Shown here: positions 1 to 11,922 of the stretch, piece after piece
How positions within the stretch are numbered: the first letter of the stretch is position 1
How the letters are laid out: the number at the start of each line of letters is the position of its first letter
Origin: Elmis aenea
Taxonomy: Eukaryota; Arthropoda; Insecta; Coleoptera; Elmidae
NCBI GenBank assembly: GCA_947652605.1
Contig: OX393576.1
Coordinates: 62,224,966-62,288,965, forward strand
Length of the DNA stretch: 64,000 bases
Reading direction: 5' to 3'
The notes under the pieces: generated by a model
What the model was told of the DNA's origin: nothing
Database searches by the model: none
The model's input: only the letters and a program-made list of their open reading frames with translations
Translations under genes and position numbers: made by a program

Positions 1-438
1 AAGGTGAAAATGAAAATACAACAATAACAATACCAATAATAACATACGCAGCCGAAAACTGGACACTAAGGAAAAAAGACGACTAAAATTAATGCCATGG
101 AAATGAAACACCTCAGAAAAATTGCGTGAGGAACTAAATGGAACAGGATAAAAAAACGAAAACAATAGAGAAATAACAGAACAAGATTAATAGAAAAAAT
201 AAAAAAGGAACAACTAAACTGGTATGGCCATGTGGTAAGAATGAAACCAGACAGAATCACGAGAAAATAATGGAAATTGGAAAACCAGCCAAAAAACAAA
301 GAGACCAAGAAGAAAATGGATGGATCAAATCATGAAAACACTAGCAAAAGGCAGAACGGCATGGTGGAAATGGACCTAGAACACGAAACCACCCTCCGAC
401 GCTTGAAAAGGCAAAAGGAGTCGAGAAGAAGAAGAAGA
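1..438 (+). mobile_element. Non-LTR retrotransposon, 3' end (GAA-tailed LINE family)
   Basis: This is the last part of a LINE polyprotein and its 3' tail; the 5' side runs off the window. Broken frames read AENWTLRKKD near 50-90, MEMKHLRKI near 100-125 and a WYGHVVRMKPDRITRK block near 220-265. Trp-x-Gly-His-Val near the C-terminus is typical of RTE-like and related LINEs. Stops and frameshifts separate the blocks, so it is dead. It ends in a GAA microsatellite tail at about 421-438. The same 3' end occurs inverted at 51820-53840, including the tail and the conserved segment just before it, so both are one family. Clade assignment is tentative. Confidence 0.8.
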
Positions 439-2665
439 GTTCAATGACGAAAAATTAGTATCTACTTTTTGTTTTAAATGCGTATATATAATGTGAGAAA
501 ACATCTTTATTTAAAAATTAAATTTCAGTTATTCTTAATAAGTTACAAGTCTCCTTTGGTCATCGATAGATTTTCTTATTGATTTATTATTCAAATAAAA
601 ATGTGTTGTATCTTGTTATGCAATGATGGATATTTAAAAAAAAAAATCTACTGATAAAAAGACGACAGTAAAAAAGCAGATAGGTCAAAATTGCCTGTGA
701 TGAAGGATCTCTTGTAACAAACATTGCTTCTCGTTTTTAGTTCTAGCGATTTAAATTACATTTCAAATTTTACTTTATACACTGATTTTAATTGTTGTCT
801 TTAGTTTATCTTTTATTTCCATCGTGCAATGATAAAGAACAGTTGGACTGATGTTATTATTTGTATATTTTCAACATTTAAAATTAAATTTTGATCGGGC
901 ATTAAAACTTCTCACAGACTGATTCATTAAATTTTCTTGCTAGCTGTTCACCTTGTTCATGTGAAAACGGGGTTTGCTGTATAAATATATTTATCTTATT
1001 ACTTCTGTAAAGTCGTACCAATTCCTTGAAAATATTAAATCTAGTAAAGAAAAATACGAAGTAATTAAATCATTTTAATTTCCAGATTCTTTTGTTACAT
1101 AAAATAACCTAATTTAGTCTATTTTATATGAAACTTTGAATTGCCTTGAGACATGGGGAATTCTTCTTAGCTTACATTTATTAATAAATGAGGTGCTGAT
1201 TTGAAGGAACAAGAAATTATTTAATGTGTATTCTCTTCATATTATCATGAGAGTGCAGGGTTGTAAAACGTAAGCCAGTGCTTTAAAAATTTCACATTCA
1301 ACAATATTTTAGATTGGGGACCAGAAATGGAACAGAGTCGTACAAGCTTAGTAATGCATGCTTCGGTATTTAACTGAAAGCAGAACGAACAACTTTTAGG
1401 AATGAAACTTGTTCGTAAAACGAGAACTGTATTTGTATATTTTGTTGGGATTGTTTAAAATAATAAACAAGATAGGAAGGTGGGTATAACATCTAGGACA
1501 CTCTGTATTTCCAGTTAATATACCTGTCAACAATAGGATGTGATCAAAAGGCAGTTAGTATAAAGCGTGTTTCTCTTGGAAACGCAATCCGAATGACCTT
1601 TTGAGAGTTTGGTGTATACGGAATCGTATGTTATTTTCCGAGATACCGCGTTCCATTGGATGACGGAAGTAAGGTTGTAAGGACGACCGCAAACGAGGAT
1701 GACAAACGCGGAAATAAAGCGTATTCGGACATAATAGTGTGTCAAAGCAAAGTGAAAACCAAAGGCTCACCGATCTTATCTCCAACCTTGTGATAAAAGC
1801 CGTGCAATACTTCAAAGAATAAAATGTACCTAGACAAAGATCTTTGCGCTAGATTTTGTATTAGGTTTAATTAAAAATGCAAGTTGGCACACAACCTTTA
1901 GCAATTGCTCACGTATTATTACAAGGCATTGTCAAAGCATTTACGTCAGCGGTCTTGCGTCAGAAGCACAAATTAATTTATATTGCAGGCGTATACCAAA
2001 ACTGAGAAATATCTCTTCAATAATTAAACGAAATTTGATTATAATACCTGATCAAAGGATTCATTAAAGTTTCATTTGCGATCCTGTTGGTCAATTGAAA
2101 TTATTTTAATTAGAAACAGTTATTAAAAACATTCAGCAAAGATGTTTCCATTAGTTTTTAACTTATAAAAGGATTATTTTCATTAAAAAAACAGCAAGTT
2201 TTTAATTAGCTCTAGTTCTTGGCGTACAAAAGTCTTATAGAATAGAATAGAAACGATTGATTAAGATTTGTTCCAAACACTTAGTTGCAATTTTCGTTTA
2301 ATTATCTAAACTTTTAATACGATTGGATTTCAAGTTAAATATTTGATGTTATAATCCGCTCTACACTAATTCTGTTGACAATAAATGTAAATTTTCTGGT
2401 TTTACTTAAATCCTTATTTAAATCGTAGACATATCTATTACATTAGCGGCCCATTCATCTTATTACAAAGGATTTATCTGACAGTAATTTATTCGCGATA
2501 GTTAAGCACAAGCAGAAATTGTCACCGATAGTTTTTCTAGAACATTTGTTACATGCATAAACTAATCACCTACATTTATTTTTATTAGATCATGATTTAG
2601 ATTTTGTAAATTGTCCTTTTTGTATTGCAAGCACTGTCTTTTTTTTTCATTGCGCCCTTGATTTC
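439..2665. other. Intronic DNA without recognised feature
   Basis: AT-rich sequence with no coding similarity I recognise. Around 1550-1800 it is less AT-rich and two minus-strand frames stay open for 70-90 codons, but neither shows a domain, a signal peptide or splice signals, and they overlap. I treat them as chance. Confidence 0.5.
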
Positions 2666-2670
2666 AAAAA

Positions 2671-2685
2671 GGTTGGCAACCCCTG
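2671..2685. repeat. Possible lone hAT-type terminus
   Basis: The sequence GGTTGGCAACCCCTG read backwards begins CAGGGGTTGCCAACC, a common form of hAT inverted terminus. I found no matching left end or 8-bp duplication nearby, so this is either a solo end or coincidence. Confidence 0.3.
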
Positions 2686-3339
2686 CCTTAAAGCTTATGT
2701 TGTATTGTAAGTGTTCCGCGCAAAAATATGAAAGAGTTTAGTGTTCCCCGACTTGAGAACCAAACTAACCTATCCTAGAAAGTGTAAGTCTAAAAAATAA
2801 AACCGACGTTATAATAATTAAATAATGCATAAAGTTTTGTTCAATTAAAGACATATTCTTTTATGCTAAATATGAATTACTACTGCTCTAGAGAAAATCA
2901 TATTGGTACCCTTCTTTCCACCGGAGCTACTTCATCAGAATAATTGATTAGTGGTGTTGGCAGCATTTAGGGTGCTATGGTTAATTAAGTGCGCTACTGT
3001 TTATATACATACATACACTAACTACTAAATACCTTAATTTAAATGTTTATTCTAAAGTTTGATGCAACGATTTCAATTTAAAGTTTGAGAGTAGTTTTAG
3101 AAAGTTCAATGTAAATTTATTTGGTAAAACTGGAATTGTGAGATCATTTAGCAAAGTTCTTGTTGAAGTTGTGATAATGTAAAACAATTATTAGTTGTTA
3201 TTTATGTTAAAACATTGCCAAGCGAATGATGGGGCTTGTCTCAAATGTTAAGGTGCTAATTTAAATGTTATCAGAACCTCAGTCGACATTCGTTTTAATA
3301 TGTTTCGTCCTTTAAATAACTCATATTTTTTATGTGTAA

Positions 3340-3720
3340 CGTCTTAGTTTTTGCTCCGGCGTAGGGTGCCTTGCAATTCAATGCCCAGACAGTTCCTTCG
3401 TACCCAAACCGTCGTGCGAAACTTTCCAAACAGTTTTTTCGAATATGCCAATGTTCCTGGCAATGAAAGATTTATTCGCCGATTTGACAGCACCAAATCT
3501 TCAATTTTTTTTAAACCACGTCTTTAGTGCTTGCCTCAACTGGTCGACCTGATTTTGGATCATCCTGTATAGAGTCCCAACCACAACGAAACTGTTTAGA
3601 CAAAAATTTTACTAGGAATGAAGATGGGGCTTTATTTCCACACATGTCAATCGTTCTTTGATGAATAACTTTTGGCTCATTACTCTCTTTTGTAACAAAT
3701 TTTATTACACATTGATGCAT
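3340..3720 (-). pseudogene. mariner transposase N-terminal fragment
   Basis: The minus frame from 3720 to 3511 carries the mariner DNA-binding region: an IKF helix, then KVIHQR, then KAPSS, then SIQDDPKSGRPVEAST. The SI-DDP-SGRP linker is diagnostic of mariner transposases and of the SETMAR fusion. Past a stop near 3511 the frame resumes as a KIEDLVL-NRRI-like stretch, the second helix-turn-helix, down to about 3340. No catalytic DD34D region follows, so only the N-terminal third survives. It is a dead intronic relic. Confidence 0.75.
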
Positions 3721-4230
3721 AAGTTTAATTTCACTCAGGTTGCTTAAATTTTTTTTTAGAGAACTCTTTAGACTTATTATATTTAGATGAAACTTTCCTC
3801 TTCATGTTTAAATCTCACAGGTATTTAACAAAATGGCATTTTGACATTTTATTTTCATGGCTAGGTACGAGTTTATTACATAAAAATACGTATTCCAAGT
3901 ACTTGTGTATTGTGACGCCCCGCCTGAGATCAATTATATTATTTTGCTTCAAAGTTATTTCATTTAATTTCAAATGAATAACATTGCAACAAATGTAACA
4001 CTTCAAAAGAGCAAAGTTATGTGGATTTCAACTTTGGTGAACACAGCGGTAAAATATTACGGTCATAACCTGGGTCCTACAACGCCAGCATTTGGGTTGC
4101 GTCAATCAACAAACGATTTATTGATAAAGTTGTACATCAGAATTAAAACACACCACTCGCACAAATATGTGTTTATAGAAAAGAATGACAAAGATGTAAC
4201 TACAATAAAAAAGGGTTAGCAACAGGAACC
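3721..4230. other. Intronic DNA without recognised feature
   Basis: Two short opposed open frames exist here (3815-4006 minus and 3974-4219 plus) but neither resembles a known protein. Nothing else is visible up to the hairpin element at 4234. Confidence 0.5.
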
Positions 4231-4233
4231 TAA

Positions 4234-4388
4234 AGGTCAACTCACACCGGCGCGATCTCGACGCGGTCGCGGGCGCGGTCACGATAATTAGTAACCTGGT
4301 TACGTAAGTAAGTAAACATGGTTACCAATTATCGTGACCGCGACCGCGCCCGCGCCCGCTTCGAGATCGCGCCGGTGTGTGTGGACCT
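4234..4388. mobile_element. GC-rich hairpin MITE, PIF/Harbinger-like
   Basis: A 155-bp near-palindrome. The left arm starts AGGTCAACTCACACCGGCGC and the right arm is its complement, ending GGTGTGTGTGGACCT. Arms of roughly 60 bp surround a short AT-rich loop containing a GGTTAC repeat. It is flanked on both sides by TAA (4231-4233 and 4389-4391), a 3-bp target duplication of the type made by PIF/Harbinger transposases. The arms are far more GC-rich than their surroundings and contain many CpG-containing CGCG runs. It has no coding capacity. Confidence 0.8.
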
Positions 4389-4391
4389 TAA

Positions 4392-4924
4392 ATCTTGGGA
4401 CAGTCGCGCTTAGGTAGTTAAGCACCAACCAACGAGAAATGTACTTACAGCTGGTTGAAAAATAAAGGAGTTTGTTGTTAAAATTGTTGAGTTTCTTACT
4501 GTGTAATAATTGCTCTAGACCTGTGTATTACGTAAAACAACGTTTAAGGGTGCAACCACGTTATAAAGATGATCACGAGCCATAATAAAAAATTAACATA
4601 AGAATAGTAAGTGCTCTTCCACGACAGTGCGGTCTATGTACAGTACGGTCAGTCACAGTATAAAGTTTGATACGGCTGAAGTGCATAGTTTTGAAATTAT
4701 TTCCATTTGTACAAACCGATGTTTGTATCGTGTTAAATAATACTGTGTTTACGCAAATAATCTGGTTCTGACGCAACGTTGACCACTGATATATACATTT
4801 AGTTCGTTATTTAAAAATCTTGCATCAACATAAACATTGTATCATCAATCATAATGCCTATACAAATTAGCTAAATGACACAGTTAATTTGCTTTGTGCA
4901 ACGTTAATTGAATTATGAAAATAG
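4392..4924. other. Intronic DNA without recognised feature
   Basis: AT-rich sequence; the minus-strand open frames here (for example 4573-4776) show no domain and are treated as chance. Confidence 0.45.
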
Positions 4925-5991
4925 TTGTGCAACCAGATGCATTTCACAATGATCTTATACATACTGTACACAAATGATCTTCCAGATTTTGTCAAAACTT
5001 CCCTTATACAATTTGCCGATGACACATCTGCCATTATTAGTGACTCAGATTCCAAAAACTCTGAACAAAAACTCTTTGACTGTTTAGGCCAACTCCAACA
5101 TTGGTTTACGTTAAATAATCTAACCTTAAACGTCAATAAAACGCAAGTTATAAAATTTTCACAAAGTAAAATAACCTCCGACTTAAAATTTCAAAATAAT
5201 TCCACAAGTATAAATGTTGTTAATAAAATATCTTTTCTTGGTTTATGTATTGACTCTAGACTGGACTGGTCATACCATATCGAACGCCTGTCACAAAGCC
5301 TGTCACGGTACCCTTTTGCACTAAAAAACCTAAAAAAATTGGTCAATGCAAACGCGGCCAAAACTGCATATCATGCATATGTCGAATCTAGGTTACGCTA
5401 TGCTGTAATTTTTTGGGGTAACGCTAGTGACCTAGAACGCCTCTTCATTATACAAAAGCGATGTATAAGAAATATATTTGGCCTGAACTACCGAGATCAC
5501 TGCAAAGAAACTTTTCGTGACAACGAAATATTAACCTTTTACGGTCTATTTATCTTCGAAGCCATCATGTTCGTAAAAAATAATGTAGATCTGTTCGAAG
5601 AGAATATAAGAAATCATGCAGCCAATACGCGACATAAAAAAAACCTAAAACCCGATTGTTTCAAATATACCTATCTTCAAAAAAATGTAGCCTCCACAAT
5701 TATTGCTATATATAATAAATTTAACACATCACCTGAGAGTATAATAAATCTTCCCAACCGCGAATTGAAGAAGAAATTAAGAAAAGTTCTGATTTCTAAA
5801 GCTTACTATGGAGTAAGCGAATATTTAAATGATGCTGACTTTGTAAAATGTTATATTTAAATATCATTTTTCTGTGTTTTTTCTTTTTTATTAACTATGT
5901 ATATTATTTGTAAGGTACGTAAATTATTATTGTGACAAGTTCTACACCTTTTTTGGGATATTCAGAACAAATAAAGATTATTATTATTATA
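4925..5991 (+). mobile_element. 5'-truncated non-LTR retrotransposon with open RT C-terminal frame
   Basis: An open frame of 311 codons (4925-5860) covers the C-terminal half of a LINE reverse transcriptase. It begins at the INDLP-like block (ILYTNDLPDF), then shows the catalytic FADDT motif near residue 31, the LNVNKTQV thumb-side block, FLGLCIDSRLDW, and a WG-x-QKRCIRN segment. The layout fits the CR1/Jockey assemblage without an RNase H domain. The endonuclease and the first half of RT are missing, so this is a dead-on-arrival 5' truncation. The 3' UTR ends in AATAAAG followed by a TTA repeat at about 5971-5991. Its unbroken frame suggests a younger insertion than the other LINE pieces. 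No clear target duplication was found. Confidence 0.85.
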
Positions 5992-7260
5992 ATTTTTGAT
6001 CGACTGTTTGATATTATGTTACGTGTTTGAAGATGGTTTGTCGATAAGGATATGAAATTTATGCTTACCTTAAGTCGCCTCTTTGTAAGGACACTTCTTC
6101 AAAAATAATCCTGATTCTTTCTTTTAACCTGCAAATAAATATGTACATGAACAAAGCCCATGATGTTGTTCCCGAAATAAATATTTTTACATGCGGAATA
6201 AAACAGCACATGTTTTCCCATTTGGGATATGTAACTGCTTGTAATATGTGTCGTATATTACTCGGTAAAGCAAAATTTAGGATGATATATCGCTAGACGT
6301 GTTTTGAATAAAACGCATGTTAAAAAGGAATTAGGGTAGATTTAATAATCTTCAACCGTTTTCACGTAGTTTAAATCTTTTTGCGTTTTTATGTTTCATT
6401 GGATAGGGATATATTTGCAAAAAAGGTATTATGCGAAAAACCAGCTCTCCCTGAGGCTTCATATTTTATCCTTATTTCCATCTTATGAAGATTACATTTT
6501 TACTGACAATAGCCACTTTACTTCAGCTACTGTGCTACTTCTTTAATATTTAAATATCATCTAAATTTTTTATTCGCTTCTAGCAGTTAATTTATAATGA
6601 AAGTTACTAGTATTCCTATAAAAATAAATGACAAAACGTAGCAGAATTTTATTTATCTGGTTAGTACAACACATTTATTTCTTTAAACTTTTTTATTAGA
6701 AAAGTAAATAAAAATAAATTGTTGATGGATTTTAATGGTGTTCTATAAATAAATAAGTGTTTTTCCTCGAAGGAGCTAGGTGATACTCGTTCTGAACTGG
6801 GTAATCTAAAAGTCACGCTATCCTTGAGATAATTGAATCACGCGAGGTTTTTCAGAATCTTTGAAAATGGACCTCTAACATAAAGTGAAAGAAAATACCG
6901 GGTATCAATACCGGCACCTCCACCAAAAATAAAATGTTTGCGCTGATACTAATTGACGTGTGCAATGTTTGTAATAAAAATCTTAATAGTGTGTTAACAA
7001 TTTATATACAATATTTGGTCTACCTATTCTTATCTGGCTTATCTTAAGAGCAATGGGACGAATAAATTAATTGAAATTGTTCTATTTTATGCTAAATTAA
7101 AATTTAAAAAATATTCTTTGGTCTTCTTATTTTAGAAGTCTTTTAATGAATTTAATTAAGTATTGCTTTTTAACATTTGTTTTGTAGCTCTTATATTATT
7201 GACATTTAAAATAAGTAGGTTCAATTGCCAAGGGTGCTACACATCACCTCATCCAAGTAA
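5992..7260. other. Intronic DNA without recognised feature
   Basis: AT-rich DNA with no recognised coding segment, terminal repeat or tandem array. Confidence 0.5.
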
Positions 7261-7261
7261 T

Positions 7262-7740
7262 TCTTTAGAAAATTTCCTTCACCTGTCAAATTTGCGTTTT
7301 TAATCAATCACTAATCTTAAATCTTCTAGAGGCTACCAATAGGAGCATTATTACACGGTAATAATTTTAGATTTCCCTGTCAGATGTTGATCCTCCTGTC
7401 AAATTTGCGTTTTCGACCAATAACAAACACAGATTTCCTAGAAACGACCAATAAACATAATCGTACACTGATAATATCCTTTTCGCAATTAAGAGATTTT
7501 CCTGCGTTTATTGGTCGTTTCTAAGAAATCTGAGTTTGTGATTGGTCGAAAATGTAAGTTTGGAGAGGGAATTAAATATTTCGGTCTTGATAATTTTTTG
7601 ACGAATGTCGGCGACCAGTAGCGTTACTTTACTATAGATTAAACCACACCCCTTACGCACCACTCTGACAGTACTTGTGAAATTTGACATAACATACATT
7701 TAATTTGATAGGTAGGTTACGAAGGATATTTTCTGACAAA
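7262..7740. mobile_element. Inverted-repeat MITE, copy 1
   Basis: About 480 bp with ends resembling each other in inverse orientation: AGAAAATTTCCTTCACC at the left and, complemented, TCAGAAAATATCCTTCG at the right. Inside, a roughly 40-bp segment built from ATTGGTCG, TTTCTA-GAAATCTGAG and CGAAAA occurs in both orientations. A second copy lies inverted at 58748-59205 with the same order of blocks. Both lack coding capacity. The superfamily is not clear from the termini. Confidence 0.7.
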
Positions 7741-8208
7741 ATATAAGTCGTGCGTTGCAAATAATCTATAATTTTTGACAAATCTTCACTCATAAAAGTG
7801 GAATCAGAAAAAAGCACTCGTGCACTCGTGTTTTTTTCAGCTCAACTTGCATTCGGGCATATTTACCAAAAATTATCGATAATTTTCAATGCACTTGTTA
7901 TATTACTACTGATAATTGATGAGTATTCATTTGTGCAACTTTTGTTTAACTGTGAAACGCTTGAAATAAGCATATGTCAATAGTAGGAGACATCTGGTTT
8001 TAATTTTGTTTCTATATTTTTCGTAATTTAAACAACCGTAGCTCATATTTTGTGTATTATTATTAATAAGCCCAGTTTCTTTTAGCATACATTTTTAAAA
8101 CTATATTCATCTACGAAAAAGATCTTGAAAAAAAAACTGCGTTGGAAAGTGTCTAAATTATGAGCGGTAAATGTTGTTGTTTATAAAAATATAAAATTCT
8201 ATACAGAC

Positions 8209-8365
8209 CTTGCTCGAAATCGGTACGAACAGCGGATGTTCTTGGGGTAACTGGAGGGGTATCTAGGCGAATAAAATTTTCCGTAAGTTGGGTGGTAGTC
8301 AGACTCGAGAAACTGATAGTCACACATCGTGCCTGGGAGCTTTTGACCGTCCGTCTGGAATAACC
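8209..8365 (-). CDS. Internal exon of a multi-CUB-domain protein (first half of a CUB domain)
   Basis: This 157-bp exon is read on the minus strand from 8365. It has an acceptor ending TTACAG just upstream and a donor AAG|GTCTGT at 8209. Two leading bases finish a split codon, 51 codons follow, and two bases remain. The peptide opens with a LFQTDGQKLPGTM linker. The first CUB cysteine is at residue 14, then the hallmark GKFYSPRYP (28-36), YPKN (39-42), the second cysteine at 45, and aromatic residues at 47 and 49. This is the canonical opening of a CUB domain, which folds extracellularly and binds protein partners. The 5' codon phase matches the exon at 46865-47079 exactly, so the two join in frame across a 38.5-kb intron. 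The linker and SPRYP region look like the insect SOL-1 (suppressor of lurcher, glutamate-receptor auxiliary) group, but that is from memory and tentative. The donor is weak at positions +3 to +5. The next exon should lie below position 1. Confidence 0.85.
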
Positions 8366-9577
8366 CTGTAACATACATTAATATTTGATCACAAGTTGTG
8401 TTGAAAACCGTGCGGAAGTATATTTTCGCAAGAATTTAAACAACATTATTGTTGTTTAGTTGCCAGAACACACAAAGTAGAAGGAAGAAAACAGTATAGT
8501 CATTCTTTTAACTTAAATTATCTTATTCGAGCCAGTTAGTAACTGGCTTGCCAGTAATCCCTGAAGTCTTACTTTTAATGTTAACGTCTTATTTGTTATT
8601 AACGATAAATATAATAACATTACGATGGTGTTGGCACGACAGTGAAGTCCATTTCACAGCTACTTCCTCGGCAGTAAAAGCCAGTGGTTTAACCAAAAAT
8701 AATTAGTTTCGACGTCAATATATTTCAAAGAGAACGGAACTAGCTAAACTTCGCCTGCAAATAACTTTTTTGAAACCTGATCGGATTCTAATTTAAGTTC
8801 TCTGAGTTTTTTTTCCCAACGCCTGTCCATCTGCTCCAAACTTTCTTATATTTATTTTTAATTTACGAATATCAAATTTCTGCATATTTTCCAAGTTTTC
8901 AACGTCACGAGCACAATTAATATGTGTACATAACTGTTTGTTATTAATGCAGAAAGTTAATTTTGAATCGGGCTAGTAGCATTAATTATGACGAAGATAA
9001 TTGATACAAATCGAGTAAGATAGTTAATTTGTTGTGTCGGAATGCGGAGATAACTTAACTTGATTCCGTGCGCGCAACATCAATCTAGTCGATCATTAAT
9101 AACGTTTAATGCTGGACTGTTTTGGAGCTGCAGCAAAGCGAAGCAAGTGTGTTCATTTGTTTGGCCATTGTAGCTAACGTGTGAAATTGCTTTAAAACGG
9201 GACAATTTTTTTGTCACTGTATTGACTGCATGGATGGTAAAAAATGAGTTATCTAAATGAAGGACAAACTAGAAACGATTTTTTAAAGATTAAATTTTTA
9301 TGGTGGCCCGAGAAGTGTGTTTAGCAAAAAAAATGTTGATTTCCTAATTACTTTTAAGAGTTCATTTATATCTGGCTTAAAACTCATTTTAAGCATTCAA
9401 ATTTTTTGTAAATCAATTACATTTTTACAGGCGGAGAAAAAGACAGGTTTTGAATTTTTTTTGGTACTTATTTAAGTTTTCATTCAATAACTTTTCTCAA
9501 AATTTCCTAATAAAAAAATCTTCCTTTTGAGTTTCTGGCTAATTCTAGACGATTTACATTCTTCTTATATACAGGGT
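8366..9577. other. Start of the large intron, no recognised feature
   Basis: Part of the 38.5-kb intron between the two CUB exons (8366-46864). I see no second exon, terminal repeat or coding relic in this part. Confidence 0.5.
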
Positions 9578-9579
9578 AG

Positions 9580-9797
9580 TCCAAAAGTATAAAAACACTG
9601 GTGTAATGGCGTAAATACAAGTTTTATGAAAAAATTGTTTTATCTAAAAATTTATGAAAATATTGTTGGCTACACTTTGACGTATTTCAATTACTTTTTC
9701 GGCCAACCGTGTGCAAGTGACAGGCGATAATAATATTTTTAAATGGCAACCTATATTTTTGTTTTTACTTTAACTGATCAGTTACTACTGAGTTATA
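9580..9797 (+). repeat. Truncated end of a TA-CAGGG-type DNA element
   Basis: It begins TACAGGGTAGTCCAAAAG, matching the TA target plus CAGGG terminus shared by the Tc1/mariner-type elements elsewhere in this window. No reciprocal end is visible; the sequence runs into the TIR element at 9800. The extent is a guess. Confidence 0.35.
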
Positions 9798-9799
9798 AC

Positions 9800-10115
9800 G
9801 CACGGTAAGCAAAACGCGCACTTGTCTAGACACGTCAAAGTAGGCCTACCTTAAAATTGACAAGACAACGTAATTACATGTGTATATTAACCAAAAAGCC
9901 GTTAAAATCGTGTGTATTATGTGATCGTAGAATAAGTTAGCTACACAACACGAGTTGTAAAGCAATTGCGCACTCGTGGAAATACGCACTCGCCGCTACG
10001 CGGCTTCGTGCGCAACTTTTGCACGGGCGTAATATGCATAGTTATGCATGCAGGCAGTGTTTGACGTAAGGCTACTTCGATCTTTCTAGCCAAGTGTGCG
10101 TTTTGCTTACCGTGC
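9800..10115. mobile_element. TIR element (GCACGGTAAGC family), copy 1
   Basis: About 316 bp bounded by near-perfect inverted repeats of about 28 bp. The left end is GCACGGTAAGCAAAACGCGC; the right end, complemented, begins GCACGGTAAGCAAAACGCAC. The interior has ACTCG and GCGC-rich stretches and no reading frame. A diverged partial copy lies at 45232-45480 and shares the interior block GACAAGACAACGT. Target duplication and superfamily are unresolved. Confidence 0.65.
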
Positions 10116-10149
10116 ATTAGGGCTCACTATGCATGCAGGCTGTACGGTA

Positions 10150-10370
10150 AGAGTTATTTACATTAGCGGTCCTAGAAAAAAATATATAAAATGTACTTTT
10201 TGTTCTAAGACTAATATTATTTGTTCAACTTTCCAGAAAACTTAATTTTTTCGTTAATTTACCTACAATATAATTCACGTTGCTGTTAAATTTAAATTTA
10301 TTGTCTATTATTACTCCTAGATGTTTAATTTGCGATACACTTTGTAATTTTAATTTTTAAATAATTTTTT
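10150..10370 (-). pseudogene. LINE reverse transcriptase fragment
   Basis: The minus strand reads KLQSVSQIKHLGVIIDNKF, then a NYIVGKLTKKLSFL block. This is the region just after the RT thumb in CR1/Jockey-type LINEs, where IKYLGVIID is followed by a repeated KLSKKIGFL helix. The same region of the element at 26340-27345 is similar, so both probably derive from one family. Only about 60 codons survive. Confidence 0.65.
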
Positions 10371-11128
10371 AAAATCTCGTACAGAAAGACAATTTTATCA
10401 GACAAAAAATTCGATATAGCTGTCGACGGTCACTAGGCTTGCAAAAACACAAAAAAAATCGAAATAGTTTTTTAATCTTCTTGCATTAGTTCTGGATCAC
10501 ACTGTATATAGAATCAACACTTTGTTAGAAACTGAAAACTATGCAAGCTTAAGGGTTTTTGATCCTTTTAATTTTTTTAATCAAAAAATACTCATAAAAA
10601 TTTTATTTACAGTTACACAATACATATCCAAAAAATTAAAACAGAGTTTAAAAATATATTTGAGTGAATACGTAATATGATACACATTTTAAAATCACAT
10701 TGTTTTACTGTAAAATTTGTTGTGTCTACAGATGCGAATAAGTACCTTAATCCAACAGAATGAACCGGATTAAAGCTAATTGAATAAGCATTATAAAAGA
10801 TAAATATCACGATATCCTATCGATAATACAGCTTGTTCTATCCATCTATCCGTCCATTTACACCAATTAGATAGTGCGCATTTACATAATTGTTTAACCG
10901 CTTCAATTCACCTAAAATAACATTACCGTGTTAAACATTGTGCTTTGCATCTATATAAGAACTAAATTAAATGTTCATTGGATGAACACATTGATATTAA
11001 TATAATTATTTAAAAGCGTTTGCGGAGGTTGGATTTTTCTAAAAAAAAAACATTAAATTACCTCTACAAAAAAACTATTTACTTTTTTCATTTGAGTTAT
11101 CTATAAAACCTGTCTGAAAAAGTTGTGT
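10371..11128. other. Intronic DNA without recognised feature
   Basis: Very AT-rich, with several poly-A and poly-T runs. No coding similarity or element ends recognised. Confidence 0.5.
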
Positions 11129-11922
11129 GTAGGGAGACCACGATTGAATGTAACATTTTTTTGTTTTTATTTAATTTCTCAGAGTATAACAAGTTTTTTA
11201 TATCCAAATTGATTTACCTAATGATAAATTGGACATTTGTCTTCCTTGCAAAATATTTATTTCATACGTTTTCGTAAAGCATATGTGAGAAATTTGTTTT
11301 TTTTTCTGTAGTAAGACAGCTGTTACTTCCAACCTCAACCTTGGGGCTAAAAGTAACAATGATCGGGGTAAGTTGTAACGGCAAAATAATTTACACAGCT
11401 CATAAGTAGTGGGTAAATATATTAGTATTTATCAACAAAATTAATTATTGATTCCAAAATACACATAACCAAAATTTAAAAAAAATATGTTGTTTCTATA
11501 CAATACCAAATTAATGATAAGTGAACATTATCAATATTCAAAAATGTGAAACAAAACAGTACAACAAATTGGAAAATTAATCCGACAAGTTTTGTATGTT
11601 CTCCTCATCTAGGAAAAAAGCCACCAATTATGTGCTAAAAGTGAACGTTTGCAAGTGAAAACATTGATTGGGGTTTGTTGTAACACTGTTACTTTTGACC
11701 CCAAGTGTACACAAAACAAATTTGAGGGAATCCGCAATTAACCACGATTCCAACGTCAAATTGTATTGCATCCACCAACAGACAACAAAATTTAGAACAT
11801 AATAATCTAGGTACTTTTTTGTTCCTCTTTTGGAAATCACCTAAAAGTCACTCGGTGACACAACGAATTAACTTTTAGGCGAAAAATAGTGACTCTGGCT
11901 GGCAAAAACTTACCTCCATGAT

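Noticed and set aside
1527..1815. Overlapping 72- and 86-codon minus frames
   Set aside because: They overlap in different frames, with no domain, signal peptide or splice support.
8153..8374. 73-codon minus frame over the second CUB exon
   Set aside because: Wrong frame: the CUB motifs and both splice sites belong to the neighbouring frame; this one reads through the donor.
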